64,000 nucleotides of DNA from GCA-002282575 sp964493995 (GCA_964493995.1 CAZBQD010000007.1:1-64000); one strand, 5' to 3'. Shown: positions 13,725 to 23,475, counted from the first letter of the stretch. A program made the numbers and translations. Notes: a model not told the origin generated them from the letters alone.

Positions 13725-14891
13725 TTATGACGCCATGTTATTCAAAATGGCGGTACGCACAGCTTCGAGTTCGGCTGGGATTTGTACCATCACCGATTTA
13801 CCCGTACATTGTGCAATAGCGGTATCTGGGTCTTTCATGCCATTACCAGTTAGCGTCAACACAATGGTGCTACCTTCAGCGATTTTACCCGACTGAATGT
13901 CTTTCATCGCGCCAGCGAAAGAAGCGGCTGATGCAGGCTCACAGAAGACACCTTCGTATTGAGCTAACATTTTTTGCGCCACTAAAATATCTTCATCCGT
14001 GCATTCATCAAACCAACCACCCGACTCTTGCATCACTTTCCAGGCACGATCCCAGCTTTGTGGATGACCAATACGAATGGCAGTGGCAATGGTTTCAGGA
14101 TCATCGACCATGGCACCACGAATGAAGGGAGCTGAACCAGCCGCTTGGTAACCAATCATTTTCGGACGATTACCAACGATGCTACCGGCGTATTTACAAT
14201 GACCTTCACAGAAAGCACATGACTCAGTCACTTTCGTCACATCGGTTGCTGAAGATTCACAGTAGCCCATCCAGTGCGCCGTAATGTTACCCGCATTACC
14301 GACCGGCAAACAGTGATAGTCTGGAGCACGCCCTAACTCTTCAATAATTTCAAAAGCGGCCGTTTTTTGGCCTTGCAAACGGTAAGGATTGATTGAGTTC
14401 ACAATGGTCACAGGGGCTTTGTCGGCCACTTCTTTAACCAAACGCATACCATCATCAAAGTTACCTTTAATTTGAATGGTGATAGCACCATACATCATCG
14501 CTTGCGCTAGCTTACCCATGGCAATTTTGCCATCCGGGATAAGCACAAACGCAGTAATGCCCGCACGCGCGGCATAAGCCGCCGCCGCTGCCGAGGTATT
14601 ACCCGTTGAGGCACAAATAATGGCTTTAGAACCCGCTTCGACTGCTTTGGTCACCGCCATGGTCATACCACGGTCTTTGAAGGAGCCTGTTGGGTTTAAA
14701 CCTTCATATTTAACATAAATATCAACATCTTTCTTCAAAATTTTAGGCAGATTATGCAACTTAATCAGTGGCGTATTACCTTCACCTAAACTGATAATCG
14801 GGGTTGATTCGGTTACAGGTAAACGATCACGGTAACGATCAATCAGGCCAGTATAACGATGTCCAAAAGCATTCATGTTGTGAATATCCAA
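13725..14891 (-). CDS. thrC: Threonine synthase
   Basis: Converts O-phosphohomoserine to threonine and phosphate with PLP. 388 residues. The PLP-lysine is in NPTGSFKDRG (near 66-75). GNTSAAAAAYAARAG and LPVGNAGNITA bind the cofactor phosphate. Unusually, after GNAGNITAHWMGY there is an extra cysteine-rich segment (C-x12-C-x2-C-x3-C) before the PKMIGYQAAGSAPF block; see findings. The gene is 22 bp downstream of hom and part of an alaA-hom-thrC cluster. Confidence 0.95.
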   Translation of the reverse strand: MDIHNMNAFGHRYTGLIDRYRDRLPVTESTPIISLGEGNTPLIKLHNLPKILKKDVDIYVKYEGLNPTGSFKDRGMTMAVTKAVEAGSKAIICASTGNTSAAAAAYAARAGITAFVLIPDGKIAMGKLAQAMMYGAITIQIKGNFDDGMRLVKEVADKAPVTIVNSINPYRLQGQKTAAFEIIEELGRAPDYHCLPVGNAGNITAHWMGYCESSATDVTKVTESCAFCEGHCKYAGSIVGNRPKMIGYQAAGSAPFIRGAMVDDPETIATAIRIGHPQSWDRAWKVMQESGGWFDECTDEDILVAQKMLAQYEGVFCEPASAASFAGAMKDIQSGKIAEGSTIVLTLTGNGMKDPDTAIAQCTGKSVMVQIPAELEAVRTAILNNMAS

Positions 14892-14913
14892 TTAAAATTA
14901 AAATTTGTAAAAA

Positions 14914-16218
14914 TTAAGCGAGGTGTTCTACACGCAACCATGCAACAGGCGCTTTAAGGTCGTTGAGCACCGATAACTGCGTTAGAGCATTCATAAAGGC
15001 CGCTTCTTTAACCACATTGGTTAACAGCACCAAAGTTGCTGCCGCATGAGCCGTATCGGGTTGTTGGCGCATCTCTTCGATACTAATCCCTTCGTTTGCC
15101 AGCACAGCGGAAATTTTAGCCAACACGCCCGGCGCATCGGTCACGTTTAAGCGCAAATAATAAGCCGTTTGAATCTCTGAAGATGGGAGGATGGGTAAAG
15201 GCGATAAATCCTTCATCGCTACACCTAGCGCTGGACGCAACACTTGACCAGAGCGCATAGCGATGCAGACATCCACAATATCCGCCACCACGGCTGAACC
15301 CGTTGGCAATCCCCCTGCTCCCGCACCCGAATAGAGCGTCGTACCAACGGCATTGCCATTGACCATCACCGCATTCATCACATCATCTACATTGGCGAGT
15401 AACTTAGACTTAGGCACTAACGCCGACTGAACACGCAATTCAATCCCTGCTTCACGACGACGCGCAATCCCCAATGACTTAATTTTGTAGCCTAAATCGT
15501 CCGCCCAAGCGATATCATCTGCTGTCACCATGGTAATGCCTTCAATCAACATACCTTGACGCGATAAAGGAACACCAAAAGCTACTGATGCCAAAATAGC
15601 CAGTTTGTGCGACGCATCAATACCATCAATATCAAAGCTAGGTTCTGCTTCAGCGTAGCCCAAGCGCTGCGCTTCTTTTAATACCGGTGCGAAATCATTG
15701 CCGGGCTTAGCCATCTCGGTCAGCATATAGTTACAAGTACCATTAATGATACCGGCAACCCAGTTAATGGCATTAGCGGCCATGCCCTCTTTCAAGGCTT
15801 TGATAACCGGAATACCACCGGCAACCGAGGCTTCAAAGGCAACCATAACGCCTTTTGCTTCAGCCAAAGCGAGCAATTCATTGCCGTGTTCGGCAAGCAG
15901 CGCTTTATTAGCGGTAATGACGTGTTTGCCGGCTTCAATCGCGCTACGCACGACCTCAACCGCCAAGCCAGTTCCGCCCATCAATTCAACTACAACATCC
16001 ACATCAGCTGCGGTGGCGACACTTAATGGCGTATCGACCAGTCGAATGCCTTGCGTATCGCAAGTGCGCGGACGAGTTAAATCACGCACTGCCGCCGTGG
16101 TGACACGAATGTCACAGCCTGTGCGCTGCGCCAACAAACTGGCGTTATCACGCAAAATACTGAGTGTACCGCAACCAACCGTACCTAAACCAACAATACC
16201 GAGTCTTACAGAAGTCAT
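14914..16218 (-). CDS. hom: Homoserine dehydrogenase
   Basis: Reduces aspartate semialdehyde to homoserine, the branch point to threonine and methionine. Start ATG 16218 (TAGGA upstream) gives 434 residues. The N-terminal NAD-binding GLGTVGCGT is followed by the catalytic domain (VAGIINGTCNYML, LGYAEAEPSFDIDG). A C-terminal ACT domain (about 350-434, LRLNVTDAPGVLAKI) allows allosteric control by threonine. It lies between alaA and thrC. Confidence 0.95.
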   Translation of the reverse strand: MTSVRLGIVGLGTVGCGTLSILRDNASLLAQRTGCDIRVTTAAVRDLTRPRTCDTQGIRLVDTPLSVATAADVDVVVELMGGTGLAVEVVRSAIEAGKHVITANKALLAEHGNELLALAEAKGVMVAFEASVAGGIPVIKALKEGMAANAINWVAGIINGTCNYMLTEMAKPGNDFAPVLKEAQRLGYAEAEPSFDIDGIDASHKLAILASVAFGVPLSRQGMLIEGITMVTADDIAWADDLGYKIKSLGIARRREAGIELRVQSALVPKSKLLANVDDVMNAVMVNGNAVGTTLYSGAGAGGLPTGSAVVADIVDVCIAMRSGQVLRPALGVAMKDLSPLPILPSSEIQTAYYLRLNVTDAPGVLAKISAVLANEGISIEEMRQQPDTAHAAATLVLLTNVVKEAAFMNALTQLSVLNDLKAPVAWLRVEHLA

Positions 16219-16254
16219 TGAACTTGTTATTCCTATCACTAAGGGGGCAATGAA

Positions 16255-17484
16255 TTAAAGCGTACCAAAACGCTTTCGATAATTATGAAAGAAACGCTCC
16301 ATGCGCTTCATCGCATCTTGTAAATCATCCCCATTGGGTAAGAATACCATGCGGAAATGATCGGGACGAATCCAGTTAAAGCCCGTACCTTGTACGATTA
16401 AGACTTTTTCTTCTTTTAGCAAATCGAGCGCAAACGACTGATCGTCAATAATCGGATACACCTTAGGGTCTAACTTGGGAAACATATACAAAGTAGCATC
16501 GGCTTTAACCGTGGTGATACCCGGAATACTGGTCAGCATGTCGTATGCCATATCCCGTTGACGACGCAAACGTCCCCCTTCGCCAACGAGGTCATTAATG
16601 CTTTGATAACCACCTAGCGCTGTTTGAATGGCAAACTGACCTGGAACGTTCGAGCACAAACGCATGGACGCGAGGATATTCAGCCCATCAATATAGTCTT
16701 TCGCATGACGCTTCTCGCCCGAAACAATCATCCAACCGGCACGATAGCCGCAAGCACGATAGTTTTTAGATAAGCCATTGAGCGTGACAAACAAAACATC
16801 ATCAGCGAGTGACGCAATGGAGGTATGCGTGCGACCGTCGTAGAGCATCTTGTCGTAAATTTCATCGGCAAAAATAATCAGCTGATGCTCGCGCGCTATC
16901 TGAATGAGTTCTTTGAGCATATCATCGGGGTAAAGCGCCCCGGTTGGATTATTAGGATTGATGATGACTAAGGCGCGAGTTTTGTCAGTGATTTTGCTGC
17001 GCATATCGGTCAGATCAGGCATCCAGCCCGCACCTTCATCACAAATATAATGACGTGGCGTTCCACCCGCCAAGCTCACGGCTGCTGTCCACAAGGGATA
17101 ATCGGGACTGGGCACCAGCACTTCATCGCCGTTATCAAGCAGACCTTGCAGAGCCATGACGATCAATTCAGACGCGCCATTACCAATATAAACATCGTCT
17201 AGGTCAACGCCTTTAATGCCTTTTTCTTGCGCATAATGAACCACGGCTTTACGCGCTGAAAACAAACCTTTCGATTCGGTATATCCCGAAGCCTGTGGCA
17301 AATTATGAATGACATCGCGCTGAATTTCTTCCGGCACATCGAAGCCAAATGGCGCCAAATTACCAATGTTAAGCTTGATAATGCGATGCCCTTCTTCTTC
17401 CATTTCACGAGCATGCGCCATAACAGGACCGCGAATGTCGTAGCACACATTCGATAATTTAGACGATTTTACAATGGGTCGCAT
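16255..17484 (-). CDS. alaA: Alanine transaminase AlaA-type aminotransferase
   Basis: PLP-dependent class I aminotransferase making alanine from pyruvate and glutamate. About 409 residues from the ATG at 17484 (second of two adjacent ATGs, AGGA upstream). Motifs: KLNIGNLAPFGF, VLVPSPDYPLW, VIINPNNPTGALY and the PLP-lysine in LNGLSKNYRACGYRAGW. Placement directly upstream of hom and thrC is a recurrent gammaproteobacterial order. The longer frame to 17556 is unlikely to be used. Confidence 0.9.
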   Translation of the reverse strand: MRPIVKSSKLSNVCYDIRGPVMAHAREMEEEGHRIIKLNIGNLAPFGFDVPEEIQRDVIHNLPQASGYTESKGLFSARKAVVHYAQEKGIKGVDLDDVYIGNGASELIVMALQGLLDNGDEVLVPSPDYPLWTAAVSLAGGTPRHYICDEGAGWMPDLTDMRSKITDKTRALVIINPNNPTGALYPDDMLKELIQIAREHQLIIFADEIYDKMLYDGRTHTSIASLADDVLFVTLNGLSKNYRACGYRAGWMIVSGEKRHAKDYIDGLNILASMRLCSNVPGQFAIQTALGGYQSINDLVGEGGRLRRQRDMAYDMLTSIPGITTVKADATLYMFPKLDPKVYPIIDDQSFALDLLKEEKVLIVQGTGFNWIRPDHFRMVFLPNGDDLQDAMKRMERFFHNYRKRFGTL

Positions 17485-17634
17485 CATGGTCCTGTTCTCG
17501 TTAAAGTGGATTGCACAGCAAACAAGCGCACTTCGCTCATTCGTTGCATCATGCAAAAGGTTGTGATTTTAGTCGATTTATGGCAAATTTGGCTATATCC
17601 TAGCTCATAGTTTATCATCACAAACAGGTTTTTT

Positions 17635-18012
17635 ATGAAATTCGTCGAATATCAAGATGTTTCTCGCTACCGCATTCGGGCTTACGAAAATAATCGTATT
17701 CGCATTGAGCAGGACTGGCTCGATCTACCCTGCGCACTCTGCGCTCAAGCTTTGGTGAGTGATTGGCAACCCGCTAACGCAGAACAGCTCTGCTTAGCCG
17801 ACTTTACGTCGCTGTTAACTTCGCATCCGGCTGATTTAATCATCGTCGGACGAGCAAACCAACCTGCTTGGAATCCCGAATGGATGCAGTTACAAGCACA
17901 GCTCAACGCACAAAACATTGGTCTGGAACAAATGCAAACCGATGCCGCCATTCGCACCTTTAACGTGCTGACGACCGAGGAACGTTCGGTTTGGCTGGTA
18001 CTGCTCGGCTAG
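17635..18012 (+). CDS. Mth938-like domain protein
   Basis: 125 residues matching the small Mth938/DUF498 family: ADLIIVGRA..., IGLEQMQTDAAIRTFNVLTTEERSVWLVLL. The family has an alpha-beta fold and is linked in other bacteria to assembly or stress roles, but its chemistry is not settled. Divergent from alaA with a ~150-bp shared upstream region. Its last 53 bp overlap the convergent lipoprotein gene, which is unusual for this compact chromosome. Confidence 0.75.
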   Translation: MKFVEYQDVSRYRIRAYENNRIRIEQDWLDLPCALCAQALVSDWQPANAEQLCLADFTSLLTSHPADLIIVGRANQPAWNPEWMQLQAQLNAQNIGLEQMQTDAAIRTFNVLTTEERSVWLVLLG

Positions 18013-18379
18013 GTAAGCCCAATGGGGTGAGACTTTCCGCTGCAAAACCAGCTGGCTTGCTGCTTTCAATACCTTGCACCGATAAATCTGCTTCGACCAC
18101 GGGTGCGCTAGGATCAGCTCGCAACCAAACCACCGTGTTTTCAGCAAAAGGTTGGCGTGTTGTTAACCAGGCGTTATGGCGAATAAGCAAAGCCTCATCA
18201 ACCTGACAGGTTTTCGCCACATCCGCCAAGCTTTGACCTTTGAACGCAATAAAGAAACCATGTGGTTGACAAGGAACTTCAACCCAGCGGTCAACTCTCA
18301 CCTGATGCTGACACCCCATTATCATTGCCGACAAACCCAACAAACCACTCCACTGAACCATTCGACTCCGATACATCAT
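17960..18379 (-). CDS. LysM-domain lipoprotein
   Basis: 139 residues. A lipobox LSAMIMGC puts the lipidated Cys near residue 23. A LysM-like segment (about 45-90: FKGQSLADVAKTCQVDEALLI, FAENTVVWL) suggests peptidoglycan binding at the outer or inner membrane. The C-terminal tail is Ser/Pro/Ala-rich and disordered. It overlaps the DedA-like gene start region by 4 nt and ends 53 bp inside the convergent Mth938-like gene. Small, with limited family support. Confidence 0.6.
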   Translation of the reverse strand: MMYRSRMVQWSGLLGLSAMIMGCQHQVRVDRWVEVPCQPHGFFIAFKGQSLADVAKTCQVDEALLIRHNAWLTTRQPFAENTVVWLRADPSAPVVEADLSVQGIESSKPAGFAAESLTPLGLPSRAVPAKPNVPRSSAR

Positions 18380-18966
18380 ACTGATTTCACACTATTCCAA
18401 ATAACTAAACCAATAATAACAGCGCTCACCACCAGCCAACCCAAAGCATCAGCGTACTTTTGCATGATGGGTAACGCACGCACACCACCGTATTTCATCA
18501 CGCCAGCGATCAAGAAAAAACGTTGCCCTCGACCCAACAAAGCGACCAAGACAAAAGGCAATAGTGACATGTCTAACATGCCAGCGGTCACGGTAATCAC
18601 TTTAAAAGGCAAAGGCGTAAACGCACCTAAAAACACCGCCCAAATACCATAGTCAGCAAAAAAATCTTTGGCTTGCTCTAACTTCCCTACATAGCCCCAC
18701 TCTTGAAAATAAGGCATCAACAACTCAATAGCAAAATAGCCTAATGCATACCCCAGTAAAGCGCCCAATACAGAAGTCCAAGTAGTCAACCAAGCTAAAC
18801 GCCAAGCATCATCCGGACGCGCTAACACCATCGGGATCAAGAGTACATCGGGCGGAATAGGGAAAAAAGCGGATTCGGTGCAACTCACACCACCTAGGTA
18901 CCAACGTGCGTTAGGTGCTTCAGCCCAACGCATGGTTGCCGCCAACAATCCCGAAAATAGCTTCAT
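18376..18966 (-). CDS. YqaA/DedA-family membrane protein
   Basis: 196 residues from ATG 18966 (AAGGAT upstream). It matches YqaA-type VTT-domain proteins: LGGVSCTESAFFPIPPDVLLIPM, then GALLGYALGY and AVFLGAFTPLPFKVITVTAGM. Four to five membrane helices are apparent. Members of the wider family flip or transport membrane lipids, but this subfamily's substrate is not known. It follows pcm directly and is read from the same strand as surE and pcm. Confidence 0.8.
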   Translation of the reverse strand: MKLFSGLLAATMRWAEAPNARWYLGGVSCTESAFFPIPPDVLLIPMVLARPDDAWRLAWLTTWTSVLGALLGYALGYFAIELLMPYFQEWGYVGKLEQAKDFFADYGIWAVFLGAFTPLPFKVITVTAGMLDMSLLPFVLVALLGRGQRFFLIAGVMKYGGVRALPIMQKYADALGWLVVSAVIIGLVIWNSVKSV

Positions 18967-18976
18967 AGTGATCCTT

Positions 18977-19669
18977 TTATTGCTCAATTAAGGGAACGAA
19001 TAATACATTACCCAATAGGTGTTGTTTAATGCCAGTTGCCGTTTTATCAATCACCACCAACTGTTGCGTTTGGTAATTGCCACCAATAGGGATGACCAAA
19101 CGCCCACCTACCGCTAGTTGCTGAATTAAACTCTCTGGCACTTCGGCTGGTGCGGCTGCGGAAAGAATCGCATCAAATGGAGCAGCATCCGACCAACCGA
19201 GCTCACTTTCGGTATGGCGATAACGAATGTTGCTCAATCCCAATTGATGCAACACTGAGTGAGCGCGATCTTGCAAAGGCTTCAAGCGCTCTACCGTCCA
19301 TAACAAAGGCACTAACTGAGACAAAATCGCGGTTTGGTAGCCTGAACCCGTACCAATTTCTAATACACGTTTCGGTTGATGACCATTCAGCAAAGCTTGC
19401 GTCATCATCGCCACCACACTCGGCTGAGAAATGGTTTGCCCGAAGCCAATGGGCAAGGCCGTATCTTCGTAAGCGCGTGATGCCAGTGCTTCATCAACAA
19501 ACACATGGCGAGGGGTAGCTCTCATAGCTTGAATGACACGGGCATCAATTAATCCCGACTGCATTAAAGACTGTACCATGCGGTCACGCTGACGCTGTGA
19601 CGTTAAGCCAATACCTTGTGCTTGTTCAAATACCAAACTGGGATAAACCAGTGGCGGTAATGCCATCAT
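18977..19669 (-). CDS. pcm: Protein-L-isoaspartate O-methyltransferase
   Basis: Methylates damaged isoaspartyl residues to start their repair, using SAM. About 230 residues from the ATG at 19669; alternatives are the adjacent ATG at 19666 or an upstream GTG at 19687. The SAM motif is RVLEIGTGSGYQTAIL, preceded by FGQTISQPSVVAMMTQ. Directly downstream of surE with overlapping ends, as in E. coli and many relatives. Confidence 0.93.
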   Translation of the reverse strand: MMALPPLVYPSLVFEQAQGIGLTSQRQRDRMVQSLMQSGLIDARVIQAMRATPRHVFVDEALASRAYEDTALPIGFGQTISQPSVVAMMTQALLNGHQPKRVLEIGTGSGYQTAILSQLVPLLWTVERLKPLQDRAHSVLHQLGLSNIRYRHTESELGWSDAAPFDAILSAAAPAEVPESLIQQLAVGGRLVIPIGGNYQTQQLVVIDKTATGIKQHLLGNVLFVPLIEQ

Positions 19670-20442
19670 GATGCCGACATCAACCACTGACGAATGTCGC
19701 TTTGCTGGCGATAATTAGTTAAATCAACCGACAAAGGCGTAATGGCAACACGCTTATGCTCTAGCGCAAAAAAATCCGTTCCCTCACCCGCATCAGCACC
19801 CGCTCCCGCTGGCCCCACCCAATAAATTTCTTTACCACGTGGATCTTTCATTTTGATCATCGGTTCTGCTTTGTGACGCAAACCTAAACGTGTCACTTCT
19901 CGCCCAGTCAGTTGCTCATAAGGCACATCGGGAATATTAACATTCAACAAGGTATCTTTAGGTAAAGGCGACTGGCACAAACGCACCAACAACTCCAAAA
20001 TTACCTGAGCAGCCGTGTCGTAGTGAGTATGTCCATTCAGAGACACGGCAATAGCGGGCAAGCCCATAAAGCGCCCTTCCATAGCCGCTGCCACCGTACC
20101 TGAATAAAGAACATCATCGCCCATATTCGCACCTTCATTAATACCTGAAATGACGAGATCGACCGGGCTGTCAATAAATCCTGTCAGAGCCAAATGCACA
20201 CAATCGGCTGGTGTACCGGTCACAAAGAAAATATCGTCTTCGACTTGGTCTTGGTAAACACGCAAAGGCTCTTGAATGGTCAAAGAATTCGACGCGGCTG
20301 AACGATTTCGCTCTGGTGCAACCACGGTTACCTTGGCCACCTCTGGATGTGCTTTCAGATTCGCGTATAATGTACGCAATCCAGGGGCGAGATAACCATC
20401 ATCATTGGATAATAAAATGTGCACCAGATTTTCCTTAATCAT
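19666..20442 (-). CDS. surE: 5'-nucleotidase SurE
   Basis: Metal-dependent nucleotide phosphatase linked to stationary survival. 258 residues. LLSNDDGYLAPGL supplies the metal-binding Asp pair near 13-14. SNSLTIQEPLRV, TGTPADCV, and SGINEGANMGDDVLYSGTVAAAMEG near 100-120 complete the active site. First gene of surE-pcm-YqaA-like-lipoprotein. Confidence 0.95.
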   Translation of the reverse strand: MIKENLVHILLSNDDGYLAPGLRTLYANLKAHPEVAKVTVVAPERNRSAASNSLTIQEPLRVYQDQVEDDIFFVTGTPADCVHLALTGFIDSPVDLVISGINEGANMGDDVLYSGTVAAAMEGRFMGLPAIAVSLNGHTHYDTAAQVILELLVRLCQSPLPKDTLLNVNIPDVPYEQLTGREVTRLGLRHKAEPMIKMKDPRGKEIYWVGPAGAGADAGEGTDFFALEHKRVAITPLSVDLTNYRQQSDIRQWLMSAS

Positions 20443-20475
20443 CGAATTACTTAACTGACAATATTATACAAGCCA

Positions 20476-21042
20476 GTGACTAAGATTACAGAAGAAGCCA
20501 AACAATTATTTCGTCAAACGATTGGTGAAGTGACGCCTTTACGCTGCACGGAACGCCTAGAGCGACAAAATCGCCACCAGGTGCTCAAGCAACGCTTACA
20601 CTTGCGTCGTCGTGGACTACCTGAAACCTGGTTTAGTGAAAGTGATGAGTCTCATACCGTCAATGGTTTAGCGCGTTCAGAAACCAGTCTCATTTTCCAA
20701 CGTTGTGCCTTACCCAGCAAGCAATTGAGTGCCTTAAAAAACGGTCACTTTTCCACACGATGTGTCATTGATTTGCATGGACTGAGCGAAGCGCAAGCCG
20801 AAGAAAAAATGAAACTCACCTTACAACGTTGCCATCAGCGTAGCGACCGCTACTTATTGGTGGTGCATGGCAAGGGATTGAGTGGTTCCAGCGAACACCC
20901 CATTTTAAAAAACTGGCTCAATTGGTGGTTACGTAACCAAGCACGCGTCTTGGCCTTCCATACGGCGCAACTGGCAGACGGGGGCAGCGGTGCGCTTTAT
21001 GTGTTACTGGCACCTGTCAATCATCACATCGCACAACCTTAA
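20476..21042 (+). CDS. Smr-domain protein
   Basis: 188 residues starting at GTG 20476. The N-terminal third is charged. The Smr domain lies at about 95-185: VIDLHGLSEAQAEEKM, LLVVHGKGLSG, and HTAQLADGGSGALYVLL. Smr domains act as nucleases; bacterial stand-alone Smr proteins cleave mRNA at collided ribosomes (SmrB) or have unknown targets (SmrA). The short, HGKG-containing architecture resembles both, so no symbol is given. Divergent from surE. Confidence 0.8.
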   Translation: MTKITEEAKQLFRQTIGEVTPLRCTERLERQNRHQVLKQRLHLRRRGLPETWFSESDESHTVNGLARSETSLIFQRCALPSKQLSALKNGHFSTRCVIDLHGLSEAQAEEKMKLTLQRCHQRSDRYLLVVHGKGLSGSSEHPILKNWLNWWLRNQARVLAFHTAQLADGGSGALYVLLAPVNHHIAQP

Positions 21043-21067
21043 TTAAACCCTAATTGAACTTAACCCT

Positions 21068-22828
21068 ATGAAACTCATTGAACGCCCTGTCAACACAGCG
21101 GTAAAACAAGCACTCCGTCAGCAGCTACCCGACTGGTTGGCCGACATCATGGCGCGTCGTCTCGATTGTCCTGTGGCAGCGCAAACCCTGTTGCAGTCAG
21201 GACTAGGTCAACTGCCTAATCCAAACGGACTGCCCGACATGAGCATTGCTGTTAACCTATTAACTAAGGTCATAGCGCAACAACAGCGCATCCTCTGTGT
21301 CGTTGATTACGATACCGATGGCATTAGCTCAGGGGCTATTTTGCAAGAAGGGTTAAGTGCTTTAGGTGCGAAAGTTGAGGTAATGGTCACCAATCGCCAT
21401 AAAGACGGCTACGGTTTTTCAGTGGGTGCTTGTCAGCGCATTATGAAGCTAAACCCCCTGCCCGATTGTTTGATTACCGCCGATTTAGGTTCTTCGGATG
21501 GCAAACAATTCGAGCAACTTCAACAGGTTTACGCGTCGCAAAACAAGTCGATTGTTATCATCGTTACCGATCATCACCACATTAGTAGCACGACACCACC
21601 GAGCAGCGTTGACGCCTTTATTAACCCTCATCGTCAAGACAGTGATCATAGCTATCGCCATCCGATTTGTGGCGCCATGGTGGCTTGGAATCTCATCGCG
21701 GCGTTACGTGCTCATGGTCGTCAACAGACTGAGTTAACTGACTTGCAGACGAAAGCAACCGCATTCGACGTCAAGCACCTACTCGATCTGGCCGCCATTG
21801 CCACCATTGGCGATATGGTTGACTTATCCAATCCGGTCAATCGCACCGTGGTGCGTGTTGGTTTAGCCCGCATGAACCAGCGACTCAGACCAGCTTGGCA
21901 ATTACTCAAAGAAGCCTTGGATAGCAGTGCCCGCATTGATGAAGAGACAGTCGGTTTTCAAATTTCACCGCGCATCAATGCCTTGTCACGTATGGGCGAT
22001 GATGGCCATACTGCCATCACCTGGCTCACCACCGCGCACATGAGCAGCTGTCAGCAAGCTTGGGCAAGCATGAGTCAAAACAACGAAGAACGCAAAGAAG
22101 AGCAGGCGCTCTGTGAAAGCCTTGCCCTACAACAAGCCGAACAACAGATGCAACAACAGCGTTTTATCCTCGTGGCTTATGTTCCCGAGGCCAGTCACGG
22201 TGTCGTTGGTTTGGCTGCAGGCAGACTAGCGCAACGCTTTGGACGTCCAGCCATCGTCTTTTCTCAATGCGACAAAGGCCAGTTAACCGGTTCGGCTCGC
22301 TCCATACCCGGATATGACATTCGCGCCCTACTCGAAGCCGTGCAAAACAGCACCGACTGCATTCGTAAATATGGTGGTCATGCCGCCGCCGCGGGGCTCT
22401 CGATTGCACCAGAAAATCTATCTCTGTTAACCGAGTGCCTCGAAACACATATTCGTGCCGACTTTAACGATCAAGCGCCCGAAGCTCAACATTATCATGA
22501 CGGTCATTTACCAAGCGAACTCTTATCACTTGAGGGCGTAGAGCAACTCAAGCAACTTTCTCCTTTTGGCCAAGGGTTACCCGCCCCCAGCTTTTTACTC
22601 GATACCCAACTGATCAGTCATAGCGTTATGGGAAAGGCAGGTCAGCATAAACGCCTAACCCTACAAACACAGTCACACAGCACCCTAGAAGCTGTTTGGT
22701 TTAATGCCGACGCCAACCTTAACCTAAGCAGCAATGATCGCTATCGCTGTGTGTTACAGGTTTCTGTCAATCATTTTCGCGGACAAGCCAAATTGCAAGC
22801 GATGATCCAGACCATCACGGCATCTTAA
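21068..22828 (+). CDS. recJ: Single-strand DNA exonuclease RecJ
   Basis: 5'-3' exonuclease on single-stranded DNA in recombination and mismatch repair. 586 residues. The DHH phosphoesterase motifs are VVDYDTDGISSG, LITADLGSSDG and VTDHHHIS in the first half. The DHHA1 domain includes SRSIPGYDIRALLEAV and KYGGHAAAAGL, and an OB-fold follows in the C-terminal third. The stop TAA is followed at once by the ATG of the phosphatase, so they are co-transcribed. Confidence 0.93.
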   Translation: MKLIERPVNTAVKQALRQQLPDWLADIMARRLDCPVAAQTLLQSGLGQLPNPNGLPDMSIAVNLLTKVIAQQQRILCVVDYDTDGISSGAILQEGLSALGAKVEVMVTNRHKDGYGFSVGACQRIMKLNPLPDCLITADLGSSDGKQFEQLQQVYASQNKSIVIIVTDHHHISSTTPPSSVDAFINPHRQDSDHSYRHPICGAMVAWNLIAALRAHGRQQTELTDLQTKATAFDVKHLLDLAAIATIGDMVDLSNPVNRTVVRVGLARMNQRLRPAWQLLKEALDSSARIDEETVGFQISPRINALSRMGDDGHTAITWLTTAHMSSCQQAWASMSQNNEERKEEQALCESLALQQAEQQMQQQRFILVAYVPEASHGVVGLAAGRLAQRFGRPAIVFSQCDKGQLTGSARSIPGYDIRALLEAVQNSTDCIRKYGGHAAAAGLSIAPENLSLLTECLETHIRADFNDQAPEAQHYHDGHLPSELLSLEGVEQLKQLSPFGQGLPAPSFLLDTQLISHSVMGKAGQHKRLTLQTQSHSTLEAVWFNADANLNLSSNDRYRCVLQVSVNHFRGQAKLQAMIQTITAS

Positions 22829-23410
22829 ATGCAGAAAAACCAACAGATTATCCTGCTCAGACATGGTCTTACCGAACACAACAACGGTTTTTATGGCAGC
22901 ACGGACAGTCAACTCACCGATGTGGGTTATCAAGCCATGCTAGAAGCGGTTAGTCAATTAACTTTCGATAGAATCATCAGTTCACCTTTGCAACGGTGCG
23001 CCAGCGTTGCTCAGCAGTTAGCTCAACAGCGACACTGCCCGTGTCACATTGAAGCTGAATGGCAAGAATACCATTTTGGCGATTGGGAAAGGCTAGCCAT
23101 ACAACAACTTTGGGATGAACAGTCTGAGGCCTTAACCGCTTTTTGGCAAAACCCGCATCAATTCGTGCCACCCAATGCAGAAAGTTTTAATGCTTTTTTA
23201 GACCGATTGCGCCTGGCTAAGCAAAGCTTAGTTGAAACCAGTCAAAACACTGGCACGCTGGTCATTACCCATGCGGGAGTGATTCGTGGTTTAAGATTAA
23301 TTGCGGAACAAACCAGCGCAAGCGAATGGCTAACTTATCCCGTCGCCCATGCCAGTTTACACACTCTCTGTCCGCACTCGGGCAGAGTCGAACCTTTTGA
23401 GCAGCTTTAA
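22829..23410 (+). CDS. Histidine phosphatase family protein
   Basis: 193 residues of the phosphoglycerate mutase-like branch. The catalytic His is in LLRHGLTEHN (near 12-18). Other motifs are LTDVGYQAM, ISSPLQRCASVAQQLA, YHFGDWE and the second His in VITHAGVIRGL. Members include alpha-ribazole phosphatase (CobC) and other small-molecule phosphatases. The gene lies directly after recJ and not among cobalamin genes, so the substrate is not assigned. Confidence 0.8.
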   Translation: MQKNQQIILLRHGLTEHNNGFYGSTDSQLTDVGYQAMLEAVSQLTFDRIISSPLQRCASVAQQLAQQRHCPCHIEAEWQEYHFGDWERLAIQQLWDEQSEALTAFWQNPHQFVPPNAESFNAFLDRLRLAKQSLVETSQNTGTLVITHAGVIRGLRLIAEQTSASEWLTYPVAHASLHTLCPHSGRVEPFEQL

Positions 23411-23475
23411 GCTGCCCTTAATCCATAAATTGGCTATAATAGGCCATTATTTACATCATTTTAGGAAAGCAGATC

